Below, one piece after another: positions 45,198-55,095 of a DNA stretch of 64,000 nt. The position numbers and the translations under genes are program-made. Position 1 is the stretch's first letter, and each line of letters opens with the position of its first letter. The stretch is from Pseudodesulfovibrio indicus (lineage in GTDB: Bacteria; Desulfobacterota; Desulfovibrionia; Desulfovibrionales; Desulfovibrionaceae), in NCBI RefSeq assembly GCF_001563225.1, contig NZ_CP014206.1:1736001-1800000 (forward strand), given 5' to 3'. A model generated the notes under the pieces. It was not told where the DNA came from. It saw nothing but the letters and a program-made list of their open reading frames with translations, and made no database searches.

Positions 45198-46997
45198 CTA
45201 GTAGAATAGCATGAGAGCGGAGATCATCACAACCATATAGAGCACGGTCATGCCCGCCCCGCTTCGGACGTAGTCGATGGTCCTGTACCCGCCCGGGCGC
45301 ATGATCAATGCGTTGACCTGATGGGTGGGCAGGACAAAGGTGTTGGACGCGGCCACGGCCACGGTAAGGGCCGCCACCCTGGGGTCCACGCCCGCGTTCA
45401 GCGCCATGTTCATGGACAGCGGGACCAGGAGGACCGTGGCGCCCACGTTGGAGGCCACCAGGGTGAAGAACGAGGTCAGGATGCCGATGACCGTGAGCAG
45501 GACCAGCGGCGTGGGCGTGCCGAGCGCGGCCATGATGGTGTCCGCGATGTACTTGGCCGCGCCGGTGTTTTCGAAGGCCATGCCCAGGGGGATCAGGCCG
45601 CCGAGCAGGAACACGGTCATCCAGTCCACGGACTGGTAGGCCTCGTCGATGGTCAGGACCTTGGTCAGGATCATGCCCAGCGCGCCGGTCAGCAGGGCGA
45701 TGGACAGCTGGACGTGGAAGCCGAGGATCATGACCAGGGAGACGGCCAGCCACATGAGCGCGACCTTGGCCTTTTCCGTGCGCAGCAGCTCGCCCTTGAC
45801 GCTCTCGGTGAAGACCAGGTCGGGCAGCCCCTTGAGCATGTGGAACATCTCCCAGCGGCCGTGCAGGAGCAGGGCGTCGCCGGACTCGATGATGAAGTCG
45901 GACAGGCCGCTGACGAAGATCTTGTCGCCCCGGAAGATGGCCAGGGGAGAGACCTGGAACCGCTCGCGGATGCGCAGCTCGGCGATGGTCTTGCCCATGA
46001 ACTCGGACCTGGGGGTGACGATGCCCTCCATGATGCCCGCGTTGTTGGGCGAGAGCTCCTCGGCAAAGGTGGACAGTTCGGTCTTCAGCTCCCAGCCCAT
46101 GTCGTCCGCCAGGTGCTGGACGAACTCCTGCGGGGCCACGACCACGATCTGGTCGCCGGGGCGGATGGTCTCCTCCGGCAGGGGGGCGAAGATGTGGGTC
46201 TTGCCGCCGTCGCGGGCGATGGCCACCAGGGTGCAGAAGTACGTGGGCCGGAGGTCCAGGGACTTGAGCTGCTCGGTGTTGAGCCAGTCCGAGGGGACCG
46301 AAAGCTCGAACAGGGAGCCGATGTTGTTGTAGGTCCCGGTCAGCACGGAGGACATGGGGCCGGAGCTTTCGTCCTCGGACCGGTTGGGCAGGATGAACCG
46401 CCCGAGCAGGATGAAGTAGACCAGCGCGGCGGCCACCAGCAGCAGACCGACCGGGGTCACGCTGAACAGGCCGAAGGCGTCGTATTTCTTGCCGCCCACG
46501 ACCATCAGGTCGTTGAGCAGGATGAGCGGGCTGGAGCCGACCAGGGTCAGGCAGCCGCCGATGATGGCGCAGAAGCCCATGGGCATGAGCAGCCGGCCCA
46601 CGGGCACGCCGGTCTGGTTGCCGATGCGCTTGGCCGCGGGCAGGAACAGGGCCGCGGCCCCGATGTTCTGCATGAAGCCGGAGATGATGGCCACGGTTCC
46701 GGCGATCAGGGTCATGATGCGCGATTCGCTCTTTCCGGCGAAGCGCAGGATGACTCGGGCCATGGAATTCATGACGCCGGTCTTGTCCAGGCCGGCGCCG
46801 ATGATGATCACGGCGATGATGGAAACCACGGCGTTGCTGCTCAGGCCGCTGATGGCCTGTTTCGGCGTGACCAGTCCCAGCAGGGGAAGCAGCACCATCA
46901 TGATGATGCCGACAACGTCCACCCGGACCCATTCGAAGATGAAGAGGAGGACGGCGAATACGAGAACGGCCATTACCGTTATGATCTCAGGGGTCAT
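45198..46997 (-). CDS. SLC13/DASS-family permease with two central TrkA-C (RCK) domains
   Basis: A 599-residue membrane protein. Residues 1-200 and 390-599 hold about 10-12 hydrophobic segments of the ion transporter superfamily; SGFMQNIGAAALFLPAAKRIG and LTLVGSSPLILLNDLMV are typical of the first half and LVASNVGATVLLVPLSMNMAL of the second. Residues about 200-380 form two soluble domains resembling TrkA-C/RCK_C (FAPLPEETIRPGDQIVVVAP; FIIESGDALLLHGRWEMFHM). This architecture occurs in bacterial transporters for dicarboxylates or sulfate. A sulfate reducer needs sulfate import, but the substrate is not shown. The next gene upstream encodes a stress-like protein. Confidence 0.9.
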   Translation of the reverse strand: MTPEIITVMAVLVFAVLLFIFEWVRVDVVGIIMMVLLPLLGLVTPKQAISGLSSNAVVSIIAVIIIGAGLDKTGVMNSMARVILRFAGKSESRIMTLIAGTVAIISGFMQNIGAAALFLPAAKRIGNQTGVPVGRLLMPMGFCAIIGGCLTLVGSSPLILLNDLMVVGGKKYDAFGLFSVTPVGLLLVAAALVYFILLGRFILPNRSEDESSGPMSSVLTGTYNNIGSLFELSVPSDWLNTEQLKSLDLRPTYFCTLVAIARDGGKTHIFAPLPEETIRPGDQIVVVAPQEFVQHLADDMGWELKTELSTFAEELSPNNAGIMEGIVTPRSEFMGKTIAELRIRERFQVSPLAIFRGDKIFVSGLSDFIIESGDALLLHGRWEMFHMLKGLPDLVFTESVKGELLRTEKAKVALMWLAVSLVMILGFHVQLSIALLTGALGMILTKVLTIDEAYQSVDWMTVFLLGGLIPLGMAFENTGAAKYIADTIMAALGTPTPLVLLTVIGILTSFFTLVASNVGATVLLVPLSMNMALNAGVDPRVAALTVAVAASNTFVLPTHQVNALIMRPGGYRTIDYVRSGAGMTVLYMVVMISALMLFY

Positions 46998-47041
46998 GTG
47001 TAGTCCTTAGGGGATGTATGAGTGCCGCGCTGCGGAAAGGG

Positions 47042-47638
47042 CTATTTCGCCCGCAACGTGGCTCGGGTGTAAACCGGAATGCTGCTCCTGCCCCTGCTCA
47101 CGGACGCGGAATCGTCCATGACGTACCGGAAGCTGGGGTCCTTCTCGTGCATGTGCTTGACCACGGAGCTCTCGTCACCCTGCCGAATCTCGTGGCAGAA
47201 GGAGAGGCCCGCGTCGGCGGCCTTGCAGTTGAAGTATTCGATGTTCTGCCGGGCCATGGTGGTGAACCCTTCGAAGTCCCTTCCGGACTCGTCGATGTTC
47301 AGGGCGACCAGCGAGCTGCGGGTGCGCTTGGCCATGTCCACGGCGTAGTCGGCGATTGAGCGGGAAAATTCCTGCCCCTTGCAGACGCAGAGGATCTTGC
47401 ATTCCTGCCGGTCGCGACAGGTCGGTTCCACGGTGGAAGGGGCGGGGGTCACGGTTTCGCGGCGGGTGCCGGCGATGCGCTTGAAGAATGCCTTCATCGA
47501 AGAGCCTCCAGATTTCTCCAGTAAATGATTCTCATGACAGACGACCCAGGTGCCGACGCTGCAGGTATTGCAGTTCGCCGCGGCCTGTGCCGCATAATGT
47601 TTGTCCACCACTTGCTTGAAAGAGCTGAAGAGGGCCAT
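47042..47638 (-). CDS. Universal-stress-like protein with Cys-rich leader (two possible starts)
   Basis: Up to 198 residues. The C-terminal 130 residues look like a divergent Usp/nucleotide-binding alpha/beta fold (KILCVCKGQEFSRSIADYAV...RSSLVALNIDESG). The 47-residue leader contains NCNTCSVGTWVVCHENH, a possible metal-binding cluster. Two starts are good: ATG 47638 (AAGGAG seven bases upstream on the minus strand) and an internal ATG 47497 (GGAGG upstream). The longer product is taken here. It lies 44 bases upstream of the SLC13 permease in the same direction, so it may regulate or accompany that transporter. No functional motif beyond the fold is visible. Confidence 0.68.
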   Translation of the reverse strand: MALFSSFKQVVDKHYAAQAAANCNTCSVGTWVVCHENHLLEKSGGSSMKAFFKRIAGTRRETVTPAPSTVEPTCRDRQECKILCVCKGQEFSRSIADYAVDMAKRTRSSLVALNIDESGRDFEGFTTMARQNIEYFNCKAADAGLSFCHEIRQGDESSVVKHMHEKDPSFRYVMDDSASVSRGRSSIPVYTRATLRAK

Positions 47639-48075
47639 GTCTCACTCCTTTGGTTCGGGTTGGAGATTGCCTTGTTCGTCGCTGTATCCGAGCTTGTGAA
47701 TCAAAACACATGCCAACATTTCTCCTCACTGCAACCGGTTGGAATAATGGAATTATCATTATGAGTGACCACTCAGGAACCGAAAAAACGCTGCGATCTG
47801 CAACAGCGGGGAGTCGGATAAAGGGCGATTGTCCGCAAACGACGGGGGGTGGTGTTTTTTCCGGGTGATGCAGAACGCAACGCTGGTCGGACCGATTTTC
47901 GGAGCGTGAACAGGTTTGGCGTTCAAGGTTGAATAAATGTGCAGATTATTTTCGATGGATGAAAATGAATGGTACCTCGAAATCCTTGAACGGCGGGGTG
48001 TTGCCATCGGCGCGGGCTTCGGCGCCAACGGTTTTCCGCCCTGATTCGGCCTCTTCCGGCCAAGGGAGCGGCCTT

Positions 48076-48090
48076 GTTGCACATTGCAAC
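48076..48090. promoter_or_regulatory. Inverted repeat upstream of the receiver-Lon gene, possible operator
   Basis: GTTGCA (48076-48081) and TGCAAC (48085-48090) flank CAT and end one base before a promoter-like -35 hexamer. The position suits a regulator binding site. No known regulator motif is assigned. Confidence 0.4.
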
Positions 48091-48091
48091 C

Positions 48092-48120
48092 TTAACAACT
48101 TGTTTTGCCCATGTTAGATA
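48092..48120 (+). promoter_or_regulatory. Candidate sigma-70 promoter for the receiver-Lon gene
   Basis: TTAACA (48092-48097) and TAGATA (48115-48120) are 17 bases apart and lie about 94 bases before the ATG at 48214. The -35 hexamer is one base from consensus; the -10 is weaker. Confidence 0.45.
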
Positions 48121-48213
48121 AGGATTATAAGGCACTGCGGCCGCCGTTCCAGATGGCGGCCGCCCTTCCCGCACCGACACGGCGGACAACGACGCATCCA
48201 GGAGGCGACGGAT

Positions 48214-50266
48214 ATGGGTTGGTTCGGCAAACGCGGTTCATCCCGCCCGGTTGAGGAACCCCCTTCCAGGGACGCGGTTCCCGTTTCCGCTCCCGCGAAA
48301 CCCGCGCCCAAACCGCACGATCCCCTGCGCGAGCAGGTGGAGTCCGCCGGGCTGCCGCCGGAGATCCTGGACGCGGCCAGGGGCGAGTGCGACCGGCTGG
48401 AGTCCGTTGACCCGGCCTCGCCGGAATACGCCATCAGCCTGAATTTCCTCGAAGTCATCCTCTCCCTGCCGTGGAACAACGTGACCAGGGACAACCTGGA
48501 CATCAACCGCGCCGAGCAGGTTCTCGGCGCGCGGCACCACGGGCTGCGCAAGGTCAAGGACCGGGTCCTGGAGTTTCTGGCGGTCAAGAGCCTGTGCGCC
48601 CGGCGCAATCCGCGCATCCTGCTGGTGGACGACGAGCTCATCGCCCGCGAGAACCTGACCATCGTGTTCGAGGCCGACGGCTTCGAGGTGGAGGCCGTGG
48701 GCAACGGGCTGGAGGCCGTGGCGGCCATGGAGCGCGAACCGGCCAACATCGTCGTCTCGGACCTCAAGATGGAGGGCATGGACGGCATGGAGCTGCTCCA
48801 GGTCCTGCGCAAGCGGTGGCCGGACACCAAGGTCATCATGATCACCGGCTACGCCACGGTGAAGACCGCCGTGGACGCCATGCGCCAGGGCGCGGACCAG
48901 TATCTGGGCAAGCCGGTCAACCTGACCAAGCTGCGCTCCCTGGTGGCCGAGCTGTGGGAGCAGAGCCTGCGGGCGCAGCACCTGCGCGGGTTCGTGCTCT
49001 GCTTCACCGGCCCTCCGGGCATGGGCAAGACGTCCATCGGCCGGGCCATCGCCGAGGCCCTGGGCCGCAAGTTCATGCGCCTGTCCCTGGCCGGGCTGCG
49101 CGACGAGGCCGAGCTGCGCGGCCACCGGCGGACCTACGTGGGGGCCATGCCGGGCCGGATCATCCAGGGCATCCGCAAGGCGGGCACCCGCAACCCCGTG
49201 ATCATGCTCGACGAGGTGGACAAGGCGGTCCAGGACTTCCAGGGCGACGCCACGGCGGTCCTTCTGGAGATGCTCGACGCCGAGCAGAACCACGCCTTCG
49301 TGGACCACTACCTGGGGCTGCCCTTCGATCTTTCCAACGTCCTGTTCATCTGCACGGCCAACGGGGTGGAGCGTCTGCCCGCGCCGTTGCGCGACCGGCT
49401 GGAGGTCATCGAGTTCCCCAGCTACACCCCGGCGGAGAAGCGCAGCATCGCCACGCAGTACCTCATCCCCGACCTGCTCCGGCAGCACGGGCTGGACGAC
49501 CGGCTGGTGTCCGTGCCCGAGGAGACCGCCGGTGCGCTCATCGCGGGCTATACCCGCGAGGCCGGGCTGCGCGGCCTGCGCCAGCAGGTGGCCTCATTGT
49601 GCCGCAAGCTGGCCAAGCTCGTGCTGGCCGAGGACCTGGGCGCGGTGACCGTGGACGTCCCCATGCTCCACGAACTGCTCGGCGCGCCGCCCTTCGCCTC
49701 CACACCGGCCCAGACCCGGCCCAAGGTCGGGCTGGCCACCAGCCTGGTCTGGACGGACAACGGCGGCGAGATCATCTTTGTGGAGGCCGCCCGCATGCAG
49801 GGCAGCAAGCAGCTCATCCTGACCGGCTCCCTGGGCGAGGTCCTGCGGGAGTCCGCCCAGACCGCGCTCAGCTACTGCCGCAGCCACGCCGACCTGTTCG
49901 GTATCGACCCGGACTTCTACGCGGTGTCCGACATCCACGTGCACATTCCGGCGGGCGCGGTCCCCAAGGAGGGGCCGTCCGCGGGCGTGGCCATCACCAT
50001 CGCGCTGCTCTCGCTGCTCACCGGGCGGCCCGTGCGCCAGGACGTGGCCTCCACGGGCGAGCTCTCCCTGCTGGGCGAGGTCCTGTCCGTGGGCGGGGTG
50101 CGCGAGAAGCTCATGGCCGCGCGGGCGGCGGGCATAACGGTGGTGGTGCTCCCCAAAGGGTGCGAGGGAATGGTCCGGTCCGTGGAGGACGAGGTGCTGG
50201 AGGGGCTGGACATCCGGTTCGTTTCCACCATGGAGGAGGCCGCCGGAGTCGCGCTCTGCGACGCGG

Positions 50267-50289
<23 letters not shown>
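48214..50289 (+). CDS. Lon-type ATP-dependent protease with inserted response-regulator receiver domain
   Basis: A 691-residue protease. Residues 70-128 match the helical linker of Lon (ISLNFLEVILSLPWNNV, LRKVKDRVLEFLAVKS). A complete receiver domain follows at about 133-252 with Asp139/140, phospho-acceptor Asp183, Thr211 and Lys233. Then comes the Lon AAA+ module (Walker A GPPGMGKT 266-273, Walker B VIMLDEVDK 329-337) and the Lon protease domain with Ser589 (PKEGPSAG) and Lys632. The usual 200-residue N-terminal LON substrate domain is absent. The receiver sits just before Walker A, as if phosphorylation controlled the ATPase. ATG at 48214 has GGAGG about ten bases upstream. The 3' end overlaps the opposite gene by 23 bases. 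Confidence 0.93.
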
Positions 50290-51594
<1,305 letters not shown>

Positions 51595-51598
<4 letters not shown>

Positions 51599-53007
51599 GC
51601 GGCTTCCTCCGGCTCCAGCGGGAGCTTGATGGTGAAGGTGGTCCCTTCGCCCGGCGCGGAGTCGGCCCGGATGGTGCCCTGGTGCTCCTCGATGATGCCG
51701 TAGACGATGTACAGCCCGAGCCCGGTTCCCTGGCCCACCTCCTTGGTGGAGAAGAACGGGTCGAAGATGCGCTGCAGGGTGTCCGGGGTCATGCCCGGCC
51801 CGTTGTCGGAGATGGTCAGGACCTTGTGGTCCGTCTCGCGCGAGGTGGCGATGCGGATGATCCCCTCCTTGTCGCCGATGGCCTGGATGGAGTTGATGAC
51901 CAGGTTGAGGAGCGCCTCCTGGAACCGCTGGCGGTCCAGGTACAGGGTGACCTCGTCCGGGACCTCGATCTCGACCTTGATGCGCGGCCCGAGCTGGCCG
52001 GAAACCAGGCGCACCGCGCTGCTCAGCACTTCCTTGAGGTTGCACGGCGCGGGCGAGAAATCCTTGTGCCGGGAGAACTCCAGCAGCCCCTTGACGATGT
52101 CGCGGGCGCGCAGGGTCTCCTGGGTGATGTTGTGCATCATCTTGTCCGCGAACTCGTTCTGTCCGGCGGTCTCCTCCTCCAGGATCTGGGCCGAGGTGGA
52201 GATGTTGTTCAGCGGGTTGTTGAGCTGGTGGGCGATGCCCGAGGCCAGCGTGCCGATGGACGAGAGCTTCTGGGCCTGGACCAGCTGGGTCTGGCGCTTC
52301 TTGAGCTCCTCGACCATGGAGTTCAGGGCCACGAAGACCTGCTGGATCTCGTCGCCGTCGTTCTTCACGGCCAGGGGAACGAAGGTCCCCTGGGCGATGC
52401 GCCGGGTGGCCTCCTGCACCTGCCGGAGCGGGCCGAGGATGGACTTGGACACGAAGAAGACCAGGGCCAGGACCACCGAGGCCACCACCGCCATGGAGAT
52501 GATCAGAGTCATGCGCAGCCGCTGGTTGATGTTCAGGATGTTGTCGCGCTCCAGTTCGGCGATGGCCCGCGAGTGCTCCACCAGGCTCTGGCCCGTCTCG
52601 CGCAGGGCGTGGGCCGCCGGGGAACTTTCGCCCGCCTCGCCGGGCTGGCCGCTGATCTCCTGGAGCAGCTCGCCGTACCGGGCGATGCCCTGGACCAGCT
52701 CCGAGCCGTGCGGCTCGCCGTGGAGCTTGGCGATCTCGCCGGACAGCTCGGCCACGGCCTCTTCGGCCCGGACCAGGTTTTCGCGGCCCACCGAGAACAG
52801 GGCATGGTCGCGGTAGAGGAAGAAGTTCTTTTCCTCGCGCCGGATCTCCAGGATCAGGTTGCGCAGGTCGTCGGCGCGCTCCACCAGGAGGACCGCCTGT
52901 TGCAGCCGGTTGATGTTGGACAGGGACAACAGCGCGATGCACCCGAAGGCCAGGGTGAAGATCGCGATGCCGATGACGATGGTTTGTCTGAGATTGGGTC
53001 TGAACAT
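51595..53007 (-). CDS. Membrane sensor histidine kinase
   Basis: A 470-residue kinase from the ATG at 53007, which has AGGA eight bases upstream; ten further codons upstream are open. One membrane span near residues 10-32, a periplasmic helical sensor of about 130 residues (LVERADDLRNLILEIRREE), a second span (about 155-178), then HAMP (LGPLRQVQEATRRIAQG). The H-box is SGIAHQLNNPLNNI, and the ATPase motifs are LLNLVINSIQAIG (N), SDNGPGMTPD (G1) and TGLGLYIVYGI (G2). It is expected to phosphorylate the co-transcribed NtrC-type regulator and perhaps the receiver domain of the nearby Lon protease. Confidence 0.94.
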
Positions 53008-53162
53008 GTCCGCTGTCCTCATGCGCATGATTTGCATGTGTTTTCGACACTATGCCCGGCCAAGGGAAAAGGCAAGGGCAGGGCGGAGCCGGGGCCTGGG
53101 CCAGTACCCGGGGTCAGTAGTTGACAGTGCAACTAATCGAGGAGTACTTCACCTCCTTCCAG

Positions 53163-53178
53163 AACTGACCGGTCAGTT
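53163..53178. promoter_or_regulatory. Perfect palindromic operator upstream of the TetR gene
   Basis: AACTGACCGGTCAGTT is a perfect 16-bp palindrome 41 bases before the TetR start. TGACCGGTCA-type dyads are common TetR-family operators, so autoregulation of the efflux operon is likely. TTGACA at 53121-53126 may be the -35 of the promoter, although its -10 is unclear. Confidence 0.7.
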
Positions 53179-53218
53179 TTACGTCCGGCTCGATCCGTCC
53201 GAATGGGAGGCGACCAAG

Positions 53219-53869
53219 ATGAAGGAATATGGCGACAAGGAACAGCGCATACTGGACACGGCCGCGGACCTGTTCGCCCGCCAGCCGTTCCACAAGGTGC
53301 TCCTGAGCGACGTGGCGCGCGTGGCCGCGGTGGGCAAGGGGACCCTCTATCTCTATTTCAAGAGCAAGGAGGCCCTCTACTTCGCGGTCCTGTTCCGCGA
53401 GTTCTCCATCCTGGTGGACCGCATGCGCGGCTATCTGGACACGGGTGGGCATCCCCCGGCGGAACAGATGAATGGCGTGGTCCGCATCCTGGCCGACCAC
53501 CTCTTCGCCAAGGCGTACAAGGCCGAGCTCCTGAGCTTCGTGGTCGGTTGTCCGATCACCGAGGAATGGCGGGCCAAGCGCAGGGAACTGTGGGACCTGA
53601 TGGAAGGCATCATCCGGCGCGGCCTGGACCAGGGCGTGTTCCGGGACGAGGACCCCAAGCTGACGGCCCGGTTCGTCACCGGCCTGGTCCGGTCGGCCTG
53701 CCTGTTCGCCCCGGAAGGCATGGACGAGGAGACCCTGTGCCTCCACGCCCAGAGATTCATCCTGCGGGACTTGAGGCCTAGAGCGTTTGCGATGCGGTCG
53801 GCGCACCGGCGGGACCGGGACTTGCGCGGCCGCGATAGAGATATCATTCAGAGGGAAACAGATGATTGA
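53219..53869 (+). CDS. TetR-family transcriptional repressor
   Basis: A 216-residue TetR/AcrR protein. The N-terminal DNA-binding domain is classic: EQRILDTAADLFARQPFHKVLLSDVARVAAVGKGTLYLYFKSKEAL written across residues 7-53, with the YLYFKSKE recognition helix end. The C-terminal ligand domain is not assigned to a subfamily. ATG at 53219 has GGGAGG eight bases upstream. It overlaps the EmrA-like gene by eight bases and a perfect palindrome lies just upstream (53163-53178), so it probably represses its own efflux operon until a drug or toxic compound binds. Confidence 0.93.
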   Translation: MKEYGDKEQRILDTAADLFARQPFHKVLLSDVARVAAVGKGTLYLYFKSKEALYFAVLFREFSILVDRMRGYLDTGGHPPAEQMNGVVRILADHLFAKAYKAELLSFVVGCPITEEWRAKRRELWDLMEGIIRRGLDQGVFRDEDPKLTARFVTGLVRSACLFAPEGMDEETLCLHAQRFILRDLRPRAFAMRSAHRRDRDLRGRDRDIIQRETDD

Positions 53870-55094
53870 AGAGAAGGGTAAAGGCGGATTGGGTTCCAAG
53901 ATGCAGGGGTTGAAGGGCATGGGCAAGCGCAAGACCTTGCTGCTCGCGGGCGCTGCCGCGTTTCTGGCGGCGGTGCTGGTCGGCTACCCCGCGTACCTGC
54001 GGATCATGTCCCACGAATCCACGGACGATGCCTTTGTGGAGGCCCACGTGGTCTCCATGAGCCCGCGCGTGGCCGGACACGTGGCCCGGGTGTTGGTGAC
54101 CGACAACCAGTGGGTGGAGCAGGGCGAGCTGATGGTCGAGGTAGACCCGCGCCCCTTCGAGGTGGCCCTGGACATCGCCCAGGCGAGCCTGGAATCCGCC
54201 AACGCGGCCCTGGAAGAGGCCGAGGCGGAGGTCGGCGCGGCCCGCAGCGTGGTGGACCAGCAGGGCGCGGCCCTGTCCTCGGTGGTGGCCGGGCTGGCCG
54301 AGGTCAAGGCGGGGGTGGCCGAATACGACGCCGAGCACAGCCGTGACCAGAACGATTTCAAGCGCATGGACGAGATGGTCGAGGCCGGGGCGGTGAGCCG
54401 CCAGGAGTACGACCATGCCGTGGCCCAGGCGGCCATGAGCCGCGCCAAGCTCGACTCCGCCCGCAGGCGGGTGGACACCCATTCGGCCCAGATCCGCCAG
54501 GCCCGCGCCTCGGCCCAGGCCGCTGCGGACGGTCTGCTCCAGGCGCAGGCCGTGGCCGAGAAACGGCGCGCCGAGGCCCGCCAGGCCGAGGCCGAGGTGG
54601 CCCAGGCCCGGCTCGATCTCTCCTACTGTCGCATCACCGCGCCGTGCGCCGGGTACGTGACCAAAAAGTCCGTGGAGCCGGGCTCGTACGTCCAGGTGGG
54701 CCAGAAGCTGCTGTCCGTGGTCGGGGCCGACGTCTGGGTGGTGGCCAACTTCAAGGAAACGCAGATTGCCTCCATGCGGGCCGGGCAGCCCGTGGAGATC
54801 GAGGTGGACGCCTACCCCGGAACCGTGTTCACGGGGCATGTGGACTCCATCCAGCGCGGCACGGGCTCGCGCTTTACCCTGCTTCCGCCGGAGAACGCCA
54901 CCGGCAACTTCATCAAGGTGGTCCAGCGGGTGCCGGTGAAGATCGTCCTCGACGAGCGCAGGGGCGACGGCCACCTGCTCGCGCCCGGCATGTCCGCGGT
55001 GCCCACGGTGAACGTGGGCCGGGCTTCGGGCAGCGCCCTGGCCGCGAGTCCTCCCGAAAGGCTTGCCGGGACCGACGGAGAGGCCGCGAACTAG
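53862..55094 (+). CDS. EmrA/HlyD-type membrane fusion protein
   Basis: A 410-residue periplasmic adaptor with one N-terminal membrane anchor (about residues 24-46). The HlyD/EmrA pattern is present: DDAFVEAHVVSMSPRVAGHV, a long coiled-coil hairpin (about 95-240, Ala/Gln/Glu-rich), then the lipoyl half ITAPCAGYVTKKSVEPGSYV and VVANFKETQIASMRAGQPV. ATG at 53862 (GAGGGA upstream) overlaps the TetR stop. With the next gene, an EmrB-type pump, and an outer-membrane channel from elsewhere, it would expel hydrophobic compounds across both membranes. Confidence 0.93.
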   Translation: MIEEKGKGGLGSKMQGLKGMGKRKTLLLAGAAAFLAAVLVGYPAYLRIMSHESTDDAFVEAHVVSMSPRVAGHVARVLVTDNQWVEQGELMVEVDPRPFEVALDIAQASLESANAALEEAEAEVGAARSVVDQQGAALSSVVAGLAEVKAGVAEYDAEHSRDQNDFKRMDEMVEAGAVSRQEYDHAVAQAAMSRAKLDSARRRVDTHSAQIRQARASAQAAADGLLQAQAVAEKRRAEARQAEAEVAQARLDLSYCRITAPCAGYVTKKSVEPGSYVQVGQKLLSVVGADVWVVANFKETQIASMRAGQPVEIEVDAYPGTVFTGHVDSIQRGTGSRFTLLPPENATGNFIKVVQRVPVKIVLDERRGDGHLLAPGMSAVPTVNVGRASGSALAASPPERLAGTDGEAAN

Positions 55095-55095
55095 C

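Larger units (their letters stand above)
47639..48213. other. Divergent regulatory region between the stress-like gene and the receiver-Lon gene
   Basis: A 575-base spacer, more AT-rich than the surrounding genes. It contains a dyad at 48076-48090 and a good candidate promoter at 48092-48120 for the plus-strand gene. On the minus strand a sequence resembling a sigma-54 promoter (47700-47715) lacks the key GC at -12. Short open frames here look accidental. Confidence 0.55.

Noticed and set aside
45321-47003. A 560-codon plus-strand open frame opposite the SLC13 permease
   Set aside because: Low-complexity His/Asp/Gly-rich shadow of membrane-protein codons on the other strand.
47700-47715. Sigma-54-like element (minus strand TGGCAT-N5-TTGAT) before the stress-like gene
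   Set aside because: The -12 element has GA in place of GC, so it is not convincing even though a sigma-54 regulator is nearby.
47929-48117. Short plus-strand open frame of 62 codons before the receiver-Lon gene
   Set aside because: No ribosome binding site, overlaps the dyad and promoter, no recognisable product.
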